A stretch of DNA of 64,000 nt, from positions 86,633,038-86,697,037 of the forward strand of contig OV277856.1 in the NCBI GenBank assembly GCA_922989275.2, written 5' to 3'. Source of the DNA: Gari tellinella (Eukaryota; Mollusca; Bivalvia; Cardiida; Psammobiidae). Shown in pieces: positions 1-9,535 of this stretch. A model generated the notes under the pieces. The model worked only from the letters and a program-made list of their open reading frames with translations. It searched no databases and was not told the DNA's origin. Position numbers and translations under genes: made by a program. The first letter of the stretch is position 1, and the number at the start of each line of letters is the position of its first letter.

Positions 1-733
1 GCCGCCGCAAGCCATGTTAAAAAAGCTAATTTTGTTTCTTTTTTGGAGAATAAACCAATGTAATACCTCTCAATTGATAATTTTTGGGTGTTGAACTCAT
101 TTCTGATGCCTTTTGTGCAATCTGGAATGTCTTTGATTTGAAAGATCAAGTTCCACAAAAACCAAATCCAATATGGCCGCCGCAAGCCATGTTAAAAAAG
201 CTAATTTTGTTTCTTTTTTGGAGAATAAACCAATGTAATACCTCTCAATTGATAACGTTTGGGTGTTGAACTCATTTCTGAGGCCTTTTGTGCAATCTTG
301 GATGTATTTGATTCGGAAAGATCAAGTTTCACAATAGCAAAATCCAATATGGCCGCCGCAAACCATGTTGAAAAAGCTAATTTTGTTGGTTTTTGGACAA
401 AAATCAAATGCTATACTTCTTAATTGATTATTTTTTAGAGTAGAACTCATTTCTGATGCCCTTTGTGCAATCTAGGGTGTCTTTGCTTTGGAAAGATCAA
501 GTTCCAAAAGAAGCAAAATCCAATATGGCCGCCGCAACCATGTTGAAAAAGCTATTTGTTTTCTTTTTTGGAGAATTATCAAATGTAATACCTCTAAATT
601 AATAATATTTTGGTGTGGCACTTATTTCTGAGGCCCTTTGTGCAATCTTGGGTGTTTTTGATTCAGAAAGGTCAAGTTCCACAATAGCAAAATCCAATAT
701 GGCAGCCGCAAACCACGATGGAAAAGCTAGTTT
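1..733 (+). repeat. 177-bp satellite array, left arm
   Basis: About four tandem units start near 8, 185, 361 and 537, with part of a fifth near 710. Each contains AATCCAATATGGCCGCC followed by a CATGTTRAAAAAGCTA block, a long T run and an ACTCATTTCTGA block. Reading frames here (84-269, 201-407, 599-856) are echoes of the repeat, not genes. Confidence 0.85.
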
Positions 734-734
734 A

Positions 735-1340
735 AAACGAGAAACCGCCAGTGTCGGTATGGCCGGATTGTCTGCACCTTTGCTTTGTATATATATATAT
801 ATAATATAATTACCCATGGCATGTGATGATGACCTCACTACAACTGCACATGCCAAATTTGGTTGCTGTAGGACTTAAATTTGACTAAAACTGACACTAA
901 CAAAAAGGTAAACCAAGACGCAAACGAAAAGGTTAACCAAGAATTCTCTAAGTCATTCAACCTTGAAATCTAGGTCACAGTGACCTAGTTACCCATGGCA
1001 TGTGATGATGACCTCACTACAACTGTACATGCCAAATTTGGTTGCTGTAGGACTTAAACTTTGACTAAAATTGACACTAACAAAAAGGTAAACCAAGACG
1101 CAAACGAAAAGGTTAACCAAGAATTCTCTAAGTCATTTGACCGTGAAATCTAGGTCACAGTGACCTCACTATAACTGTACATGCCAAATTTGGTTGCTGT
1201 AGGACTTAAGCTTTGGCTAAAACTGACACTAACAAAAAGGTCAACCAAAGTGAGGACGGATGGACAGACAGACAGACGGACAGACAGACGGACGGACGGA
1301 CGGCATTCGCCAATCTATAGACCGCATTTTCAATCCGGCC
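735..1340 (+). mobile_element. HINE/pearl-like element inserted in the left arm
   Basis: The right arm lacks this segment, so it is a later insertion. It starts near the end of satellite unit 5, has a TA microsatellite (786-806), then two full and one partial copies of a 180-bp repeat (starting about 808, 989 and 1165), a GACA/GACG microsatellite (1257-1302) and a short tail ending near CAATCCGGCC. Core minisatellite plus tetranucleotide run plus short end is the layout described for bivalve pearl elements and Helentron-associated elements. No coding sequence. Confidence 0.6.
972..986. promoter_or_regulatory. Perfect ERE-like palindrome in the repeat (second copy 1152-1166)
   Basis: AGGTCACAGTGACCT is two AGGTCA half-sites inverted with a 3-base spacer, identical to the consensus oestrogen response element. 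The same 15 bases recur at 1152-1166 in the next repeat unit. Both lie in a transposon repeat, so this is a binding-site match and not a demonstrated regulatory site. Confidence 0.4.
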
Positions 1341-1818
1341 AAAAATAATAACTAAGAAAGATCAAATATACATGTAATACATGTATATCTTAATTGGTTA
1401 TTGCTTGTGTTTAACTCATTTCCTCTCTGAGGTCCTTTGTTCAATATGGAGAGTCATTGGTTTGAAAAGGTCAAGTTCAATGTCTTTTTGATACATTAAC
1501 GACCTTTGGCTTAGCTTGAACAGCAGTAGTCAGTATGTAAACAAGATGTAAGTAAATGGCAACTCTCTGACATTAGACAGAGAAAACACGACAGTGAGCG
1601 GGACTCAATCCTACGTCCTGAGGTAAGAGGCTTTTATCCTAACCACGAAGACTACCACAGGCCCATGGACAGACGGTAGGGCCGGGGCAGAATATATAAC
1701 ACCTTGTTCCATATGCATGGAAAGATACATCAATAAAGCATCAACAATTGATTAGATACACATGTAGTTCCAAAGTCATTTCGTGCCGGGTTTTCACAGG
1801 GTGAAGAAACTGAAGACA

Positions 1819-2142
1819 GACATGCAACAAAAGTGTCGGTTCATCAATTTTTATTCATGATATGCCCGGTTTTGTCGAGATAAGGTGAGAATATACTGAC
1901 AATCAGTTGTATCCCTTTTCTCTATTTATCCCTTCTGACGATTTTTCCCCTCAAAATCAATCGTGTCGGATCCTTGTGGTAAGGAGTACATTGGTACTCT
2001 GCTGCCCTAAAAGTGCCTTAAGCCTTTACCATAGAGTCTGCTCACATTGTATTAGTGTACAGAGACGTGTGATACTCGTTGATGTCTTTGCTGTGCTGCA
2101 GAGGTACTTTTTGTAACACATTTTGTCATGGAAAACTGGACA
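1819..2142. other. Spacer (loop) of the foldback element
   Basis: Sequence between the two inverted inner arms. It is single-copy in the window with no obvious gene. The 69-codon frame at 1907-2116 has no recognisable motif. Confidence 0.5.
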
Positions 2143-2295
2143 CTTCAGTTTCTTCACCCTGTGAAAACCCGGCACGAAATGACTTTGGAACTACATGTGT
2201 ATCTAATCAATTGTTGATGCTTTATTGATGTATCTTTCTATGCATGTGGAACAAGGTGTTATATATTCTGCCCCGGCCCTACCGTCTGTCCATGG

Positions 2296-2365
2296 GCCTG
2301 TGGTAGTCTTAGTGGTTAGGATAAAAGCCTCTTATCTCAGGACGTAGGATTGAGCCCCGCTCACT
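2296..2365 (+). repeat. tRNA-like (SINE-type Pol III promoter) sequence in the foldback arm
   Basis: TGGTAGTCTTAGTGGTTAGG (2301-2320) fits a tRNA A box and AGGATTGAGCCCC (2346-2358) fits a degenerate B box about 40 bases later. The mirrored copy lies at about 1590-1660 on the minus strand in the left arm. No cloverleaf with a paired acceptor stem is evident, so this is a tRNA-derived relic, not a working tRNA. Confidence 0.4.
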
Positions 2366-2629
2366 GTCGTGTGTTCTCTGTCTAATGTCAGAGAGTTGCC
2401 ATTTACTTACATCTTGTTTACATACTGACTACTGCTGTTCAAGCTAAGCTAAAGGTCGTTAATGTATCAAAAAGACATTGCACTTGACCTTTTCAAACCA
2501 ATGACTCTCCATATTGAACAAAGGACCTCAGAGAGGAAATGAGTTAAACACAAGCAATAACCAATTAAGATATACATGTATTACATGTATATTTGATCTT
2601 TCTTAATAATTATTTTTTTAAATTAACTT

Positions 2630-3890
2630 TTCCATCGTGGTTTGCGGCTGCCATATTGGATTTTGCTATTGTGGAATTTGACCTTTCTGAATCAAAAACA
2701 CCCAAGATTGCACAAAGGGCCTCAGAAATAAGTGCCACACCAAAATATTATTAATTTAGAGGTATTACATTTGATAATTCTCCAAAAAAGAAAACAAATA
2801 GCTTTTTCAACATGGTTGCGGCGGCCATATTGGATTTTGCTTCTTTTGGAACTTGATCTTTCCAAAGCAAAGACACCCTAGATTGCACAAAGGGCATCAG
2901 AAATGAGTTCTACTCTAAAAAATAATCAATTAAGAAGTATAGCATTTGATTTTTGTCCAAAAAACAACAAAATTAGCTTTTTCAACATGGTTTGCGGCGG
3001 CCATATTGGATTTTGCTATTGTGAAACTTGACCTTTCCGAATCAAAACATCCCAGATAGTAGAAAAAGCTTCAAAAATGAGTTCAACACCCAAATATTAT
3101 CAATTGAGAGGTATTACATTGGTTTATTCTCCAAAAAAGAAACAAAATTAACTTTTTTAACATGGCTTGCGGCGGCCATATTGGATTTGGCTATTGTTGA
3201 ACTTGATCTTTCCAAATCAAAGACATCCCAGATTACACAAAAGGCCTCAGAAATGAGTTCAACACCCAAAAATTATCAATTGAGAGGTATTACATTGGTT
3301 TATTCTCCAAAAAAGAAACAAAATTAGCTTTTTTAACATGGCTTGCGGCGGCCATATTGGATTTGGCGATTGTGAAACTTGACCTTTCCGAATCAAATAC
3401 ATCCCAGATTGCAAAAAAGGCATCAGAAATGAGTTCAACACCCAAAAAATTATCAATTGAGAGGTATTACATTGGTTTATTCTCCAAAAAAGGAAAAAGT
3501 TAGCTTTTTTAACATGGCTTGCGGCGGCCATATTGGATTTTGCTATCGCGGAACTTGATCTTTCCAAATCAAAGACATCCCAGATTGCACAAAGGACATC
3601 AGAAGTGAATTATACTCTAAAAAATAATCAATTTAGAAGTATTATATTTGATTTTTCTTAAAAAAACAACGAAAAAAGCTTTTCCAACATGGTTGGCGGC
3701 GGCCATTTTGGATTTGGCTAATGTGAAATTTGACCTTTCCAAATCAAAGACACCCCAGATTGCACAAAGCGCATCAGAAATGAGTTCCACACCAAAAAAC
3801 AATCAATTTAGAGGTATTACACTTATTTATTCTCCAAAAAACAAAAAAGTTAGCTTTTCCAAAATGGCTGGCGGCGGCCATATTGGATTT
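2630..3890 (-). repeat. 177-bp satellite array, right arm
   Basis: Seven to eight units of the same satellite in reverse orientation; the block GGCGGCCATATTGGATTT recurs near 2820, 2997, 3173, 3350, 3527, 3702 and 3874. Units differ by scattered substitutions. Frames at 3028-3327, 3259-3567, 3617-3802 and 3648-3944 are repeat shadows. Confidence 0.85.
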
Positions 3891-4122
3891 GGATATTATG
3901 GGAAACGTGACAGTGTGGCAGACAAGCACCTCGGTGATTTGTGATGTCTAGGGTCTCGTTAACTCACATCAAGTGAGAAACTCTCTCAACACCATTTTGC
4001 AAACGGGTCTAGAGGCCTAGTCCTGGATTAATATACGCTACCTCAAGTATGGCTGGATTAAGCACTAATAGCTCGAAATTTTGATGGTTCTGCTATGCAC
4101 TCATTGTCACCAAGACACCCAA

Positions 4123-4344
4123 TCGTCATTTCATTTGTTCTTCAGCAAGTATTAACCTCCTTTGTAGGCATTTATACACAAGTATTGCAGTCGCAAATTC
4201 GTCCGGCGAATGCGCTTTCTCTTCGCCCGACCCGTCGTAGTCTCTGTCTTCTAATATTACATGCTCTGATAATTTAGGATCGAAATCGTAACACTGAAGT
4301 TCTAAAGTGTTTTCACCTTCCTCCACATGCCCAATTTTTCTCAG
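4123..4344 (-). CDS. Acidic coding-like fragment, unknown protein
   Basis: The minus strand is open from about 4344 to the TGA at 4123. The peptide contains LELQCYDFDPKLSEHV, DRDYDGSGEEKAHSPDEF and ILVYKCLQRR, which is compositionally like real protein (acidic, few low-complexity runs), unlike most frames here. There is no in-frame ATG at its start (only a GTG at 4326), so it would be an internal exon or a decayed gene/transposon fragment. I do not recognise the family. It lies downstream, on the minus strand, of the promoter-like patch at 4381-4470. Confidence 0.3.
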
Positions 4345-4380
4345 TATTTCAGTTTATTAATGTTATCGAGGTAAATTCCG

Positions 4381-4475
4381 CGCACTCTACGGCATTCCCG
4401 GTTAGACTCGCTATAACCGGAAGGTCGCGGAAGGCCTTAGTTACGTCACACAGGTAAACAAAATGGCGGCCCCCA
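4381..4475. promoter_or_regulatory. Compact promoter-like patch (ETS, CRE and YY1 matches)
   Basis: Within 55 bases there are ACCGGAAG (4416-4423, ETS core), TTACGTCA (4441-4448, CRE/ATF type) and AAAATGGCGGC (4460-4470, exact YY1 core), all in a CpG-richer stretch than its surroundings. This combination is typical of TATA-less housekeeping promoters. It could serve the coding-like fragment at 4123-4344 (-) or be a promoter carried by a transposon. Confidence 0.35.
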
Positions 4476-4940
4476 TGGTCGCTTGCACAGTCATATATCA
4501 CAAAGTTTAAACGGCTCTAACTACTTCATTTTTTATTATTTTTCAAAATTTCAAAGGCAGAAGGCGATTTTTTTTCAATATCTTTCATTTAAAAGATATT
4601 TATCACCAGCTGTCCGTTTTCCTTTAAGGAGACTTCGATAGTGTACACATATGGCAGGGGTAACATGACATGACAACACTCGTTATGCGGTGTTTGGTTA
4701 AATACTAATCATTTTTATAAATATTTTATCGACTCTGCGTGTAAAATTGCATATGTAAAACAATTGAACGTGTTTTGTGTTACTGTACTTCAAATATGAG
4801 CTTATTTTTACATGCCCTGTGCAATAGATTAGATCTATATTGTATTGCATTTGTTTTGAACTGATCCCATGCGAGATGGTAATTTTTAAGCATGTCGAGT
4901 TTGGGTTGTTACTAATATTAGTCCTGTGTTTTAATTCCAG

Positions 4941-5025
4941 GATGAGCAACAGCACTGAGGAGGCTCACACCTATAGCCAAGGCATGAACGAAAGAAAATA
5001 TATGATGAAATGTGCAAACATGGGC
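4941..5025 (+). CDS. Possible spliced exon, unknown
   Basis: A polypyrimidine stretch ending TTTTAATTCCAG (to 4940) looks like a splice acceptor. It is followed by a short open frame MSNSTEEAHTYSQGMNER ending at TAG 5026-5028; the other two frames stop at once. No homology is recognised, and it could be a 3' or non-coding exon, or chance. Confidence 0.2.
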
Positions 5026-5429
5026 TAGAGACCAGCCTGCCGGAGATGTCCAAATGGCAACAGAAGTGGTGAAAGATGAAAGAGATAAAGATTTTCAATC
5101 ACCAATTGAATAGCACAGAATCAAAACAAGCATCCGACATAAATATTTGATTGCTTTATGTTGTGTAATTTCAGATCTCGTATCATTTCAAAATGCGACA
5201 TATCTAACCATTGACTGCATAGTTGTTTGCAGTATTGAAGACAAACTGTTGCTTAAAGCAGACTGAAAGTAAAACAGAGTTATTCAATAACATATTACAA
5301 CCAATGAAAATTTGGCAATCTCTTTTAGAGTTACATAATAAGCTAGAACACCAAACAGCTCAGAACTCTGGATCTTCATTATTTGCAAATAGTTTTCTGG
5401 TTTTGTTGTTGTTGTTCTGTATACTTTTA

Positions 5430-5660
5430 GCCCTATACTATATAGCCTGTTTCAAGGTTTGAAGTCAGGTGATAACTTAAAGCAGATTGAAGGTAAAGCA
5501 AAATGCTTTATTTTAGCCTGTTTAAGGCTATTATCTGTGAGAATATAGAAAACATTTTTACGATACCTATCCATGACTCTATAAATTGGAACTATTTTCT
5601 TCCTTGGAGGAATAAATTGATTGCATGAAAATAAGTATATATGGAGTAAAGAGTTTATCT
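5430..5660. mobile_element. Family A hairpin MITE, degenerate
   Basis: Contains the diagnostic order CCTGTTTC, TTGAAG.CAGGTGA, CTTAAAGCAG (core 5484-5531, decayed stem), a TATCTGTGAGAATATAGAAA block, and an end block ending ATGGAGTAAAGAG. Ends are eroded. The 5223-5462 reading frame overlaps it and is not supported. Confidence 0.6.
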
Positions 5661-5682
5661 ACATTGTATTTAAGATTTAAGA

Positions 5683-5884
5683 AATAACCTCCCTTTTATG
5701 ACCACCAAAAAGAAGGCTAGTTGATTGTATGAAAGAGGGGTGTCAAACAACAGCAAGTTGAAAATCAAACACATCTCTTTAATGAGCTTGCTGTTTTTCT
5801 TTCATCTTGCTTTAATCTGCCACATGCCTTAAACACAAAATAATTAACACACTTTAGTGGTTGCAATAGAGAGGGTTTACTCTG
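5683..5884. mobile_element. P3 pogo-like TA element, old copy
   Basis: Left end ACCTCCCTTTTATGACCACC and right end GTGGTTGCAATAGAGAGG are inverted relatives of the P3 ends. The interior has a weak D-type inverted core (AACAGCAAG and CTTGCTGTT). Confidence 0.5.
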
Positions 5885-6403
5885 TGAGAGTGTTGATGAA
5901 GAACCATATTGGTAATAGTTCTAGGAGGGAAATTTCAAAGAGAAAGAAGGAAAATTATATCAATATATTTACTCAACAAAAATAATGCAAAGTATTAAAA
6001 CGTTAATTTGCATACAGTATAAAGTATTAAAAACTCGTTCACAAACTAGTGATTTTTTTAAAGAGAACTAGACCTATCACAAATGGTGATTCATACCCCC
6101 AGTAGGATCTTGTCACAAGAGGTAAATGTTTCTGGGTAGAGTTGATGTGTGCACTTTTAAAGTGCTCCCTTTGTAATGAAAGATAAATGTTCATTTCGAA
6201 TATGTAGCTGTATTTTGAGGGACCATTGATTGAAATCCTCTGAAGACAGGTTGTAGCTTAATGCAGCTCAAAGTGCAGAACTGAGTTCCTGTCTTGTATA
6301 AAGCTTTTTTTAATTACGTTTGAGGTGCATTAAGCTGCAACCTGTATAAAAGAAAGCTGATAAGACAACAATGTCGGGCGATATGCGCACACATGGGTTA
6401 ATC

Positions 6404-6653
6404 AACCCATTACTCCTTATCCTGTTTCTAGTTTTGAAGATATAAGACCGCTTAAAGCAGGATGAAAGTAAAGGAGAATGCATCTTAAGGGGCATTCTGC
6501 TTTACTTTCAGCCTGCTTTAAGCTATTATCTGCTAGAATATAGAAAATATTTCCTATGAATTTTATTTGAGACAGTATAAATTGAAAGTATTTTCTTCAG
6601 TGGATGAATTAATTAAAGGCGTAAAAAGGTGTATTGATGGAGTAATGGGTTAA
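6404..6653. mobile_element. Family A hairpin MITE
   Basis: Left end AACCCATTACTCC, hairpin core about 6451-6524 (CTTAAAGCAGGATGAAAG with inverse partner), right end GGAGTAATGGG then TTAA at 6650-6653. Piggybac-type TTAA flank and CCC ends. The core could fold into a stem of about 35 bp. A separate, poorer dyad lies just upstream (6247-6349, TTAATGCAGC with GCATTAAGCTGC). Confidence 0.8.
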
Positions 6654-7063
6654 AGCCATAATGAATCGAATGTAGATCTAAGATCAATTAAATAGAAACT
6701 GTATGATCTGGATCTAAGCTCATATGTGATGGAAAAGTTCTTTACAGTATACTACATGTACTTGGAAAGGTCTACCCTTTGTAATGCACATCACTTGTGG
6801 CAGTAAAAAATGAGTTATTCATGCTATATAGGCAAACAGTTTGGATCCAAATAAGACACTGAGTATACGTATTCTCTCATTTGGACCCAATCTGTTTCAA
6901 TGACAGTGACAAGTGTTTCACAAAACAACCCGGTGCGTGTTAAGTTGTGCGTGTTTCAATTTTTGTCTTCTGTTACATAAATGATGTTTACAATAAATAC
7001 TTATATATCAATTTACACTTCTGCTTTTGCTGATTAAATCCAATGAATAAATCAAATGATGTT

Positions 7064-7235
7064 CAGTAAACTCTGAAACCTCTTAAAACTGAACACTAAT
7101 GCAGCATTATAAGAATGCAGAATGCTATAAAGGCTTTGTGCAACACTACCTAAACTCATTAAGCAACCATCTGTTACAAATATACGTGTATGTGTATTTT
7201 TAACACTTATTGTTTGGTTTTCAGAGGTTCTACTG
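7064..7235. mobile_element. TA-flanked pogo-like MITE
   Basis: Right end read inward is CAGTAGAACCTCTGAAAACC; left end is CAGTAAACTCTGAAACCTCT. The right end is followed by TA (7236-7237). A non-autonomous Tc1/mariner-pogo type element with no coding capacity. Confidence 0.55.
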
Positions 7236-7256
7236 TACATCAAAATAATTATTATG

Positions 7257-7435
7257 TCAGAACTCCATGTAGCTATGTTGATGGCTTCTTTTCAGGGCCT
7301 CGTCCAGATTCACTCCGTCAAACTTTAGTTCGAAGTATATGTCTGGTTCTCGCAGACTCGTTGTATTAAATCAGGCTCCATAGCACCAGGTTGGCCGAAA
7401 GTTCTCAACTTTGTTCTTCTCGTCAGGTAAAAAGT
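7257..7435 (-). CDS. Candidate second exon of a minus-strand gene, frame disrupted
   Basis: On the minus strand ATATTTTCAG forms a good acceptor and the exon would start at 7435. One frame gives LPDEKNKVENFRPTWCYGA, a TGA at 7371-7373, then LREPDIYFELKFDGVNLDE and ALKRS to a stop at 7257. The residues look like genuine protein but the stop means either a decayed copy, a sequence error or mis-placed splice sites. Family not recognised. It lies about 340 bases downstream of the exon at 7776-7823 on the same strand. Confidence 0.35.
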
Positions 7436-7775
7436 CTGAAAATATTTGATAATAAACTTCATTACAACGGGCTGGCTATCCGGGACGAATTTATTATAAT
7501 AATAAAGATCTCAATGAAACACTTGGGTCTCTACATCTCCGCGACGCCAAAAACCACAGATCCAAAACAAAAGCACCGCCCACCACTATACAGAGTGAAA
7601 TACATGTATTTATAACGCGTTTAATTGAGTTATCTAATGATTCCAGTACAACCAAAGAAAGTTTACAACTTCTTTCAATCATTTCATTAATGGCTTCACA
7701 CTATCCTGCAGTAAACACCGGGTCGTATTTCTACTTTCATTTTCGATCTAAACACGCTACGGTTTGTACACATAC
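7436..7775 (-). other. Putative intron between the two minus-strand exons
   Basis: Bounded by GT (7775-7774) and AG (7437-7436) on the minus strand. The 62-codon minus frame at 7494-7682 inside it has no recognisable domain and is treated as chance. Confidence 0.3.
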
Positions 7776-7823
7776 CTTTTGAAAAGCTCGCTTTTCCTTC
7801 TTAAACTTGTTAAAGTCTGGCAT
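7776..7823 (-). CDS. Candidate first coding exon, minus strand
   Basis: ATG at 7823 gives MPDFNKFKKEKRAFQK, 16 codons, ending at AAAAG followed by the donor GTATGT. A lysine-rich N-terminus, a good start context (G at -3) and a good donor together suggest a genuine 5' coding exon. Phase 0 at the donor does not match the better frame of the downstream exon (7257-7435), so the gene model is unproven. Product unknown. Confidence 0.35.
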
Positions 7824-7972
7824 TTCTTTACCTGAATTCGATTTTTAACTCGGAATTAGTTAAAGAACCGAAATTCGTTTCGATTCTGTCAGTTACATGT
7901 ATCGGTGTAGATTCGTAGATTGTGTTGATATTTAATATATTTTGTGTTCGGTTACACAGCGCATCAACAGGT

Positions 7973-8227
7973 CAGGGCTTCCATAAGTTGACATGAAAAA
8001 TCCTAAGATTTCTAAATTTGCATCTTTCAAGTGCGGTTTAACGAATCGTACCTTTAACCCATGGCCATTTTCTTGTTTTGTTGACATGCGACTGCTTAAA
8101 GCAGGCTATAAGTAAAGCAGAATGCGCCTTATGGCGCATTCTGCTTTACTTTCAGCCTGCTTTAAGCTACCATGAACTGGGGGAAAATCCGGAGATTTAG
8201 GAAAAATCCGGAGAAATGGCAGCTCTG
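7973..8227. mobile_element. hAT-like MITE carrying the family A hairpin core
   Basis: Ends CAGGGCTTCCATAAGTTGAC and its inverse (AGAAATGGCAGCTCTG) belong to the same chassis as 18488-18747. The interior is the family A segment: a decayed CCCATGGCC..TTTC block, then hairpin CTTAAAGCAGGCTATAAG with its inverse partner (about 8095-8168), tip GCGCCTTATGGCGC. The ends are unrelated to family A ends. Confidence 0.75.
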
Positions 8228-9535
8228 ATTCAGGTAATAAACAAAAGAATGTGCCACGGTGCTTCCAGCGGTAGAATCAGGCGTAGATAATTCACTACTA
8301 GTCCCCATTATACATACGGGCTATTCGCAATTACATAATTAACACATGGATGCATAGTGCAATGATTTATGTTAGATATCAGTGTGTTTACATCGACTTG
8401 CTTATAGGAAGAAGCTATCTTCATTCTGATTGGCTACTTAACATTCGGGATTATTTTACGTGGAATCACTCCGCTGTCGGTTCTACCTGGACTATGTTTA
8501 AACGCTGGTAGGCGGTAAATGGGCGATTGGCAATAGGATTCCTTCTTATTTTAATAGCCCTTACCAGAGACTTTTAAAGTCTCTGCCCTTACTCTCAAGA
8601 CGAAAACGCCACAAGCTTGATTAATGCATATATATAAACAACCATTATCGTTATATTCACGGAAAACGTCGATTACACATGGTTGTTAAGGCTTTTAACG
8701 AATAGTGCAAAAACACGGCCACAATCTTTCCCCAAAAAGAAGGTATTTTGGTGTTTTTGATGTAAAGTTTTTGTTCACCCCGAGGGAGCCTTCAATCTGC
8801 TGTATAAAAACGGAGTCAGCTTGATTTATCCTTTTAAATCCACAGCCTGATGCCATTTTCTCATGATATTGTGTAGCGTTTCAATGAATAAGGTAAAAAG
8901 AAAGCCACAAGCTTTTTCTGAAAAAAGTATTTTTGGGTTTTAGCAGCATAAATGTTGTGTGCCGTGACGGCTACGTGAAGGACGAAGTTGGTATACCGAC
9001 TACGTCCTTACGGGCCCTAACGGGCCCTAGGCCAAAAACAATTTTTGAATTATTTACATATAACCTAAAAAAAATAAAAATAGAAGAACTTATAGTCTAC
9101 TTTTGGGCGGAGTGAGTTTTTTTCTCATTTGATGGGTAACCCGACGTATGATTATGATTAGGATCTAAGCTAGTTTAAAATGAGTATACAATATTGTCTC
9201 AAAATTGTCAATTGAGCCAAAGAAATGCGACAAAGTATTATTTGCAACCAGGTTTGATACTGATCAGACGCTGCGTTTCACAACACAAACTGTTTGATAC
9301 TCGCACGGAGCTGTTTTTACTCCTTGATACTCGTTACTTCAGTCAAGATATTTAAAAGTGAGCGTTGAGAAATGAAAGTAGATGACATTTTTGTAAAAAG
9401 ACTGCTATGTGACAATACTTTCTATGTTGATTTAAAAATACTGATAATGGTTGGAAACACATTTATATGTTAAGTTAGGTTAGTTGACCCCATTTACTTC
9501 CAAGATGTAATCTGCTTTAAACAAGTGTCTGCTTC
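8228..9535. other. Stretch with no recognised gene
   Basis: Small features only: a perfect dyad AGAGACTTTTAAAGTCTCT (about 8572-8590); a dyad around GACGAAGTTGGTATACCGAC (8978-8997); the repeat CGGGCCCTAACGGGCCCTA (9010-9028); and a faint family F core at 9251-9303. The short frame at 8933-9115 is unsupported. Confidence 0.5.

Larger units (their letters stand above)
1..3890. mobile_element. Large foldback (inverted) element, left end cut by window
   Basis: Two long arms are inverted copies of each other. About 1341-1818 matches the reverse complement of about 2143-2615 nearly base for base, and outside these both arms continue into a 177-bp tandem satellite (1-733 and about 2630-3890, opposite orientation). 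The spacer is about 1819-2142. Long inverted arms containing tandem repeats resemble foldback/Galileo-type elements. No transposase is visible, and the left edge lies outside the window. The left arm alone carries a 600-bp insertion (about 735-1340), so the inversion predates that insertion. Confidence 0.75.

Noticed and set aside
3695..3715. YY1 site in the satellite (GGCGGCCATTTTGGATTT)
   Set aside because: The satellite reads ATGGCCGCC and not the ATGGCGGC core, so the match is imperfect, unlike 4460-4470.
3028..3944. Several frames of 61-102 codons sharing KLTFLTWLAAAILDLA-type peptides
   Set aside because: All are translations of the 177-bp satellite; the same peptide recurs once per unit and on both strands.
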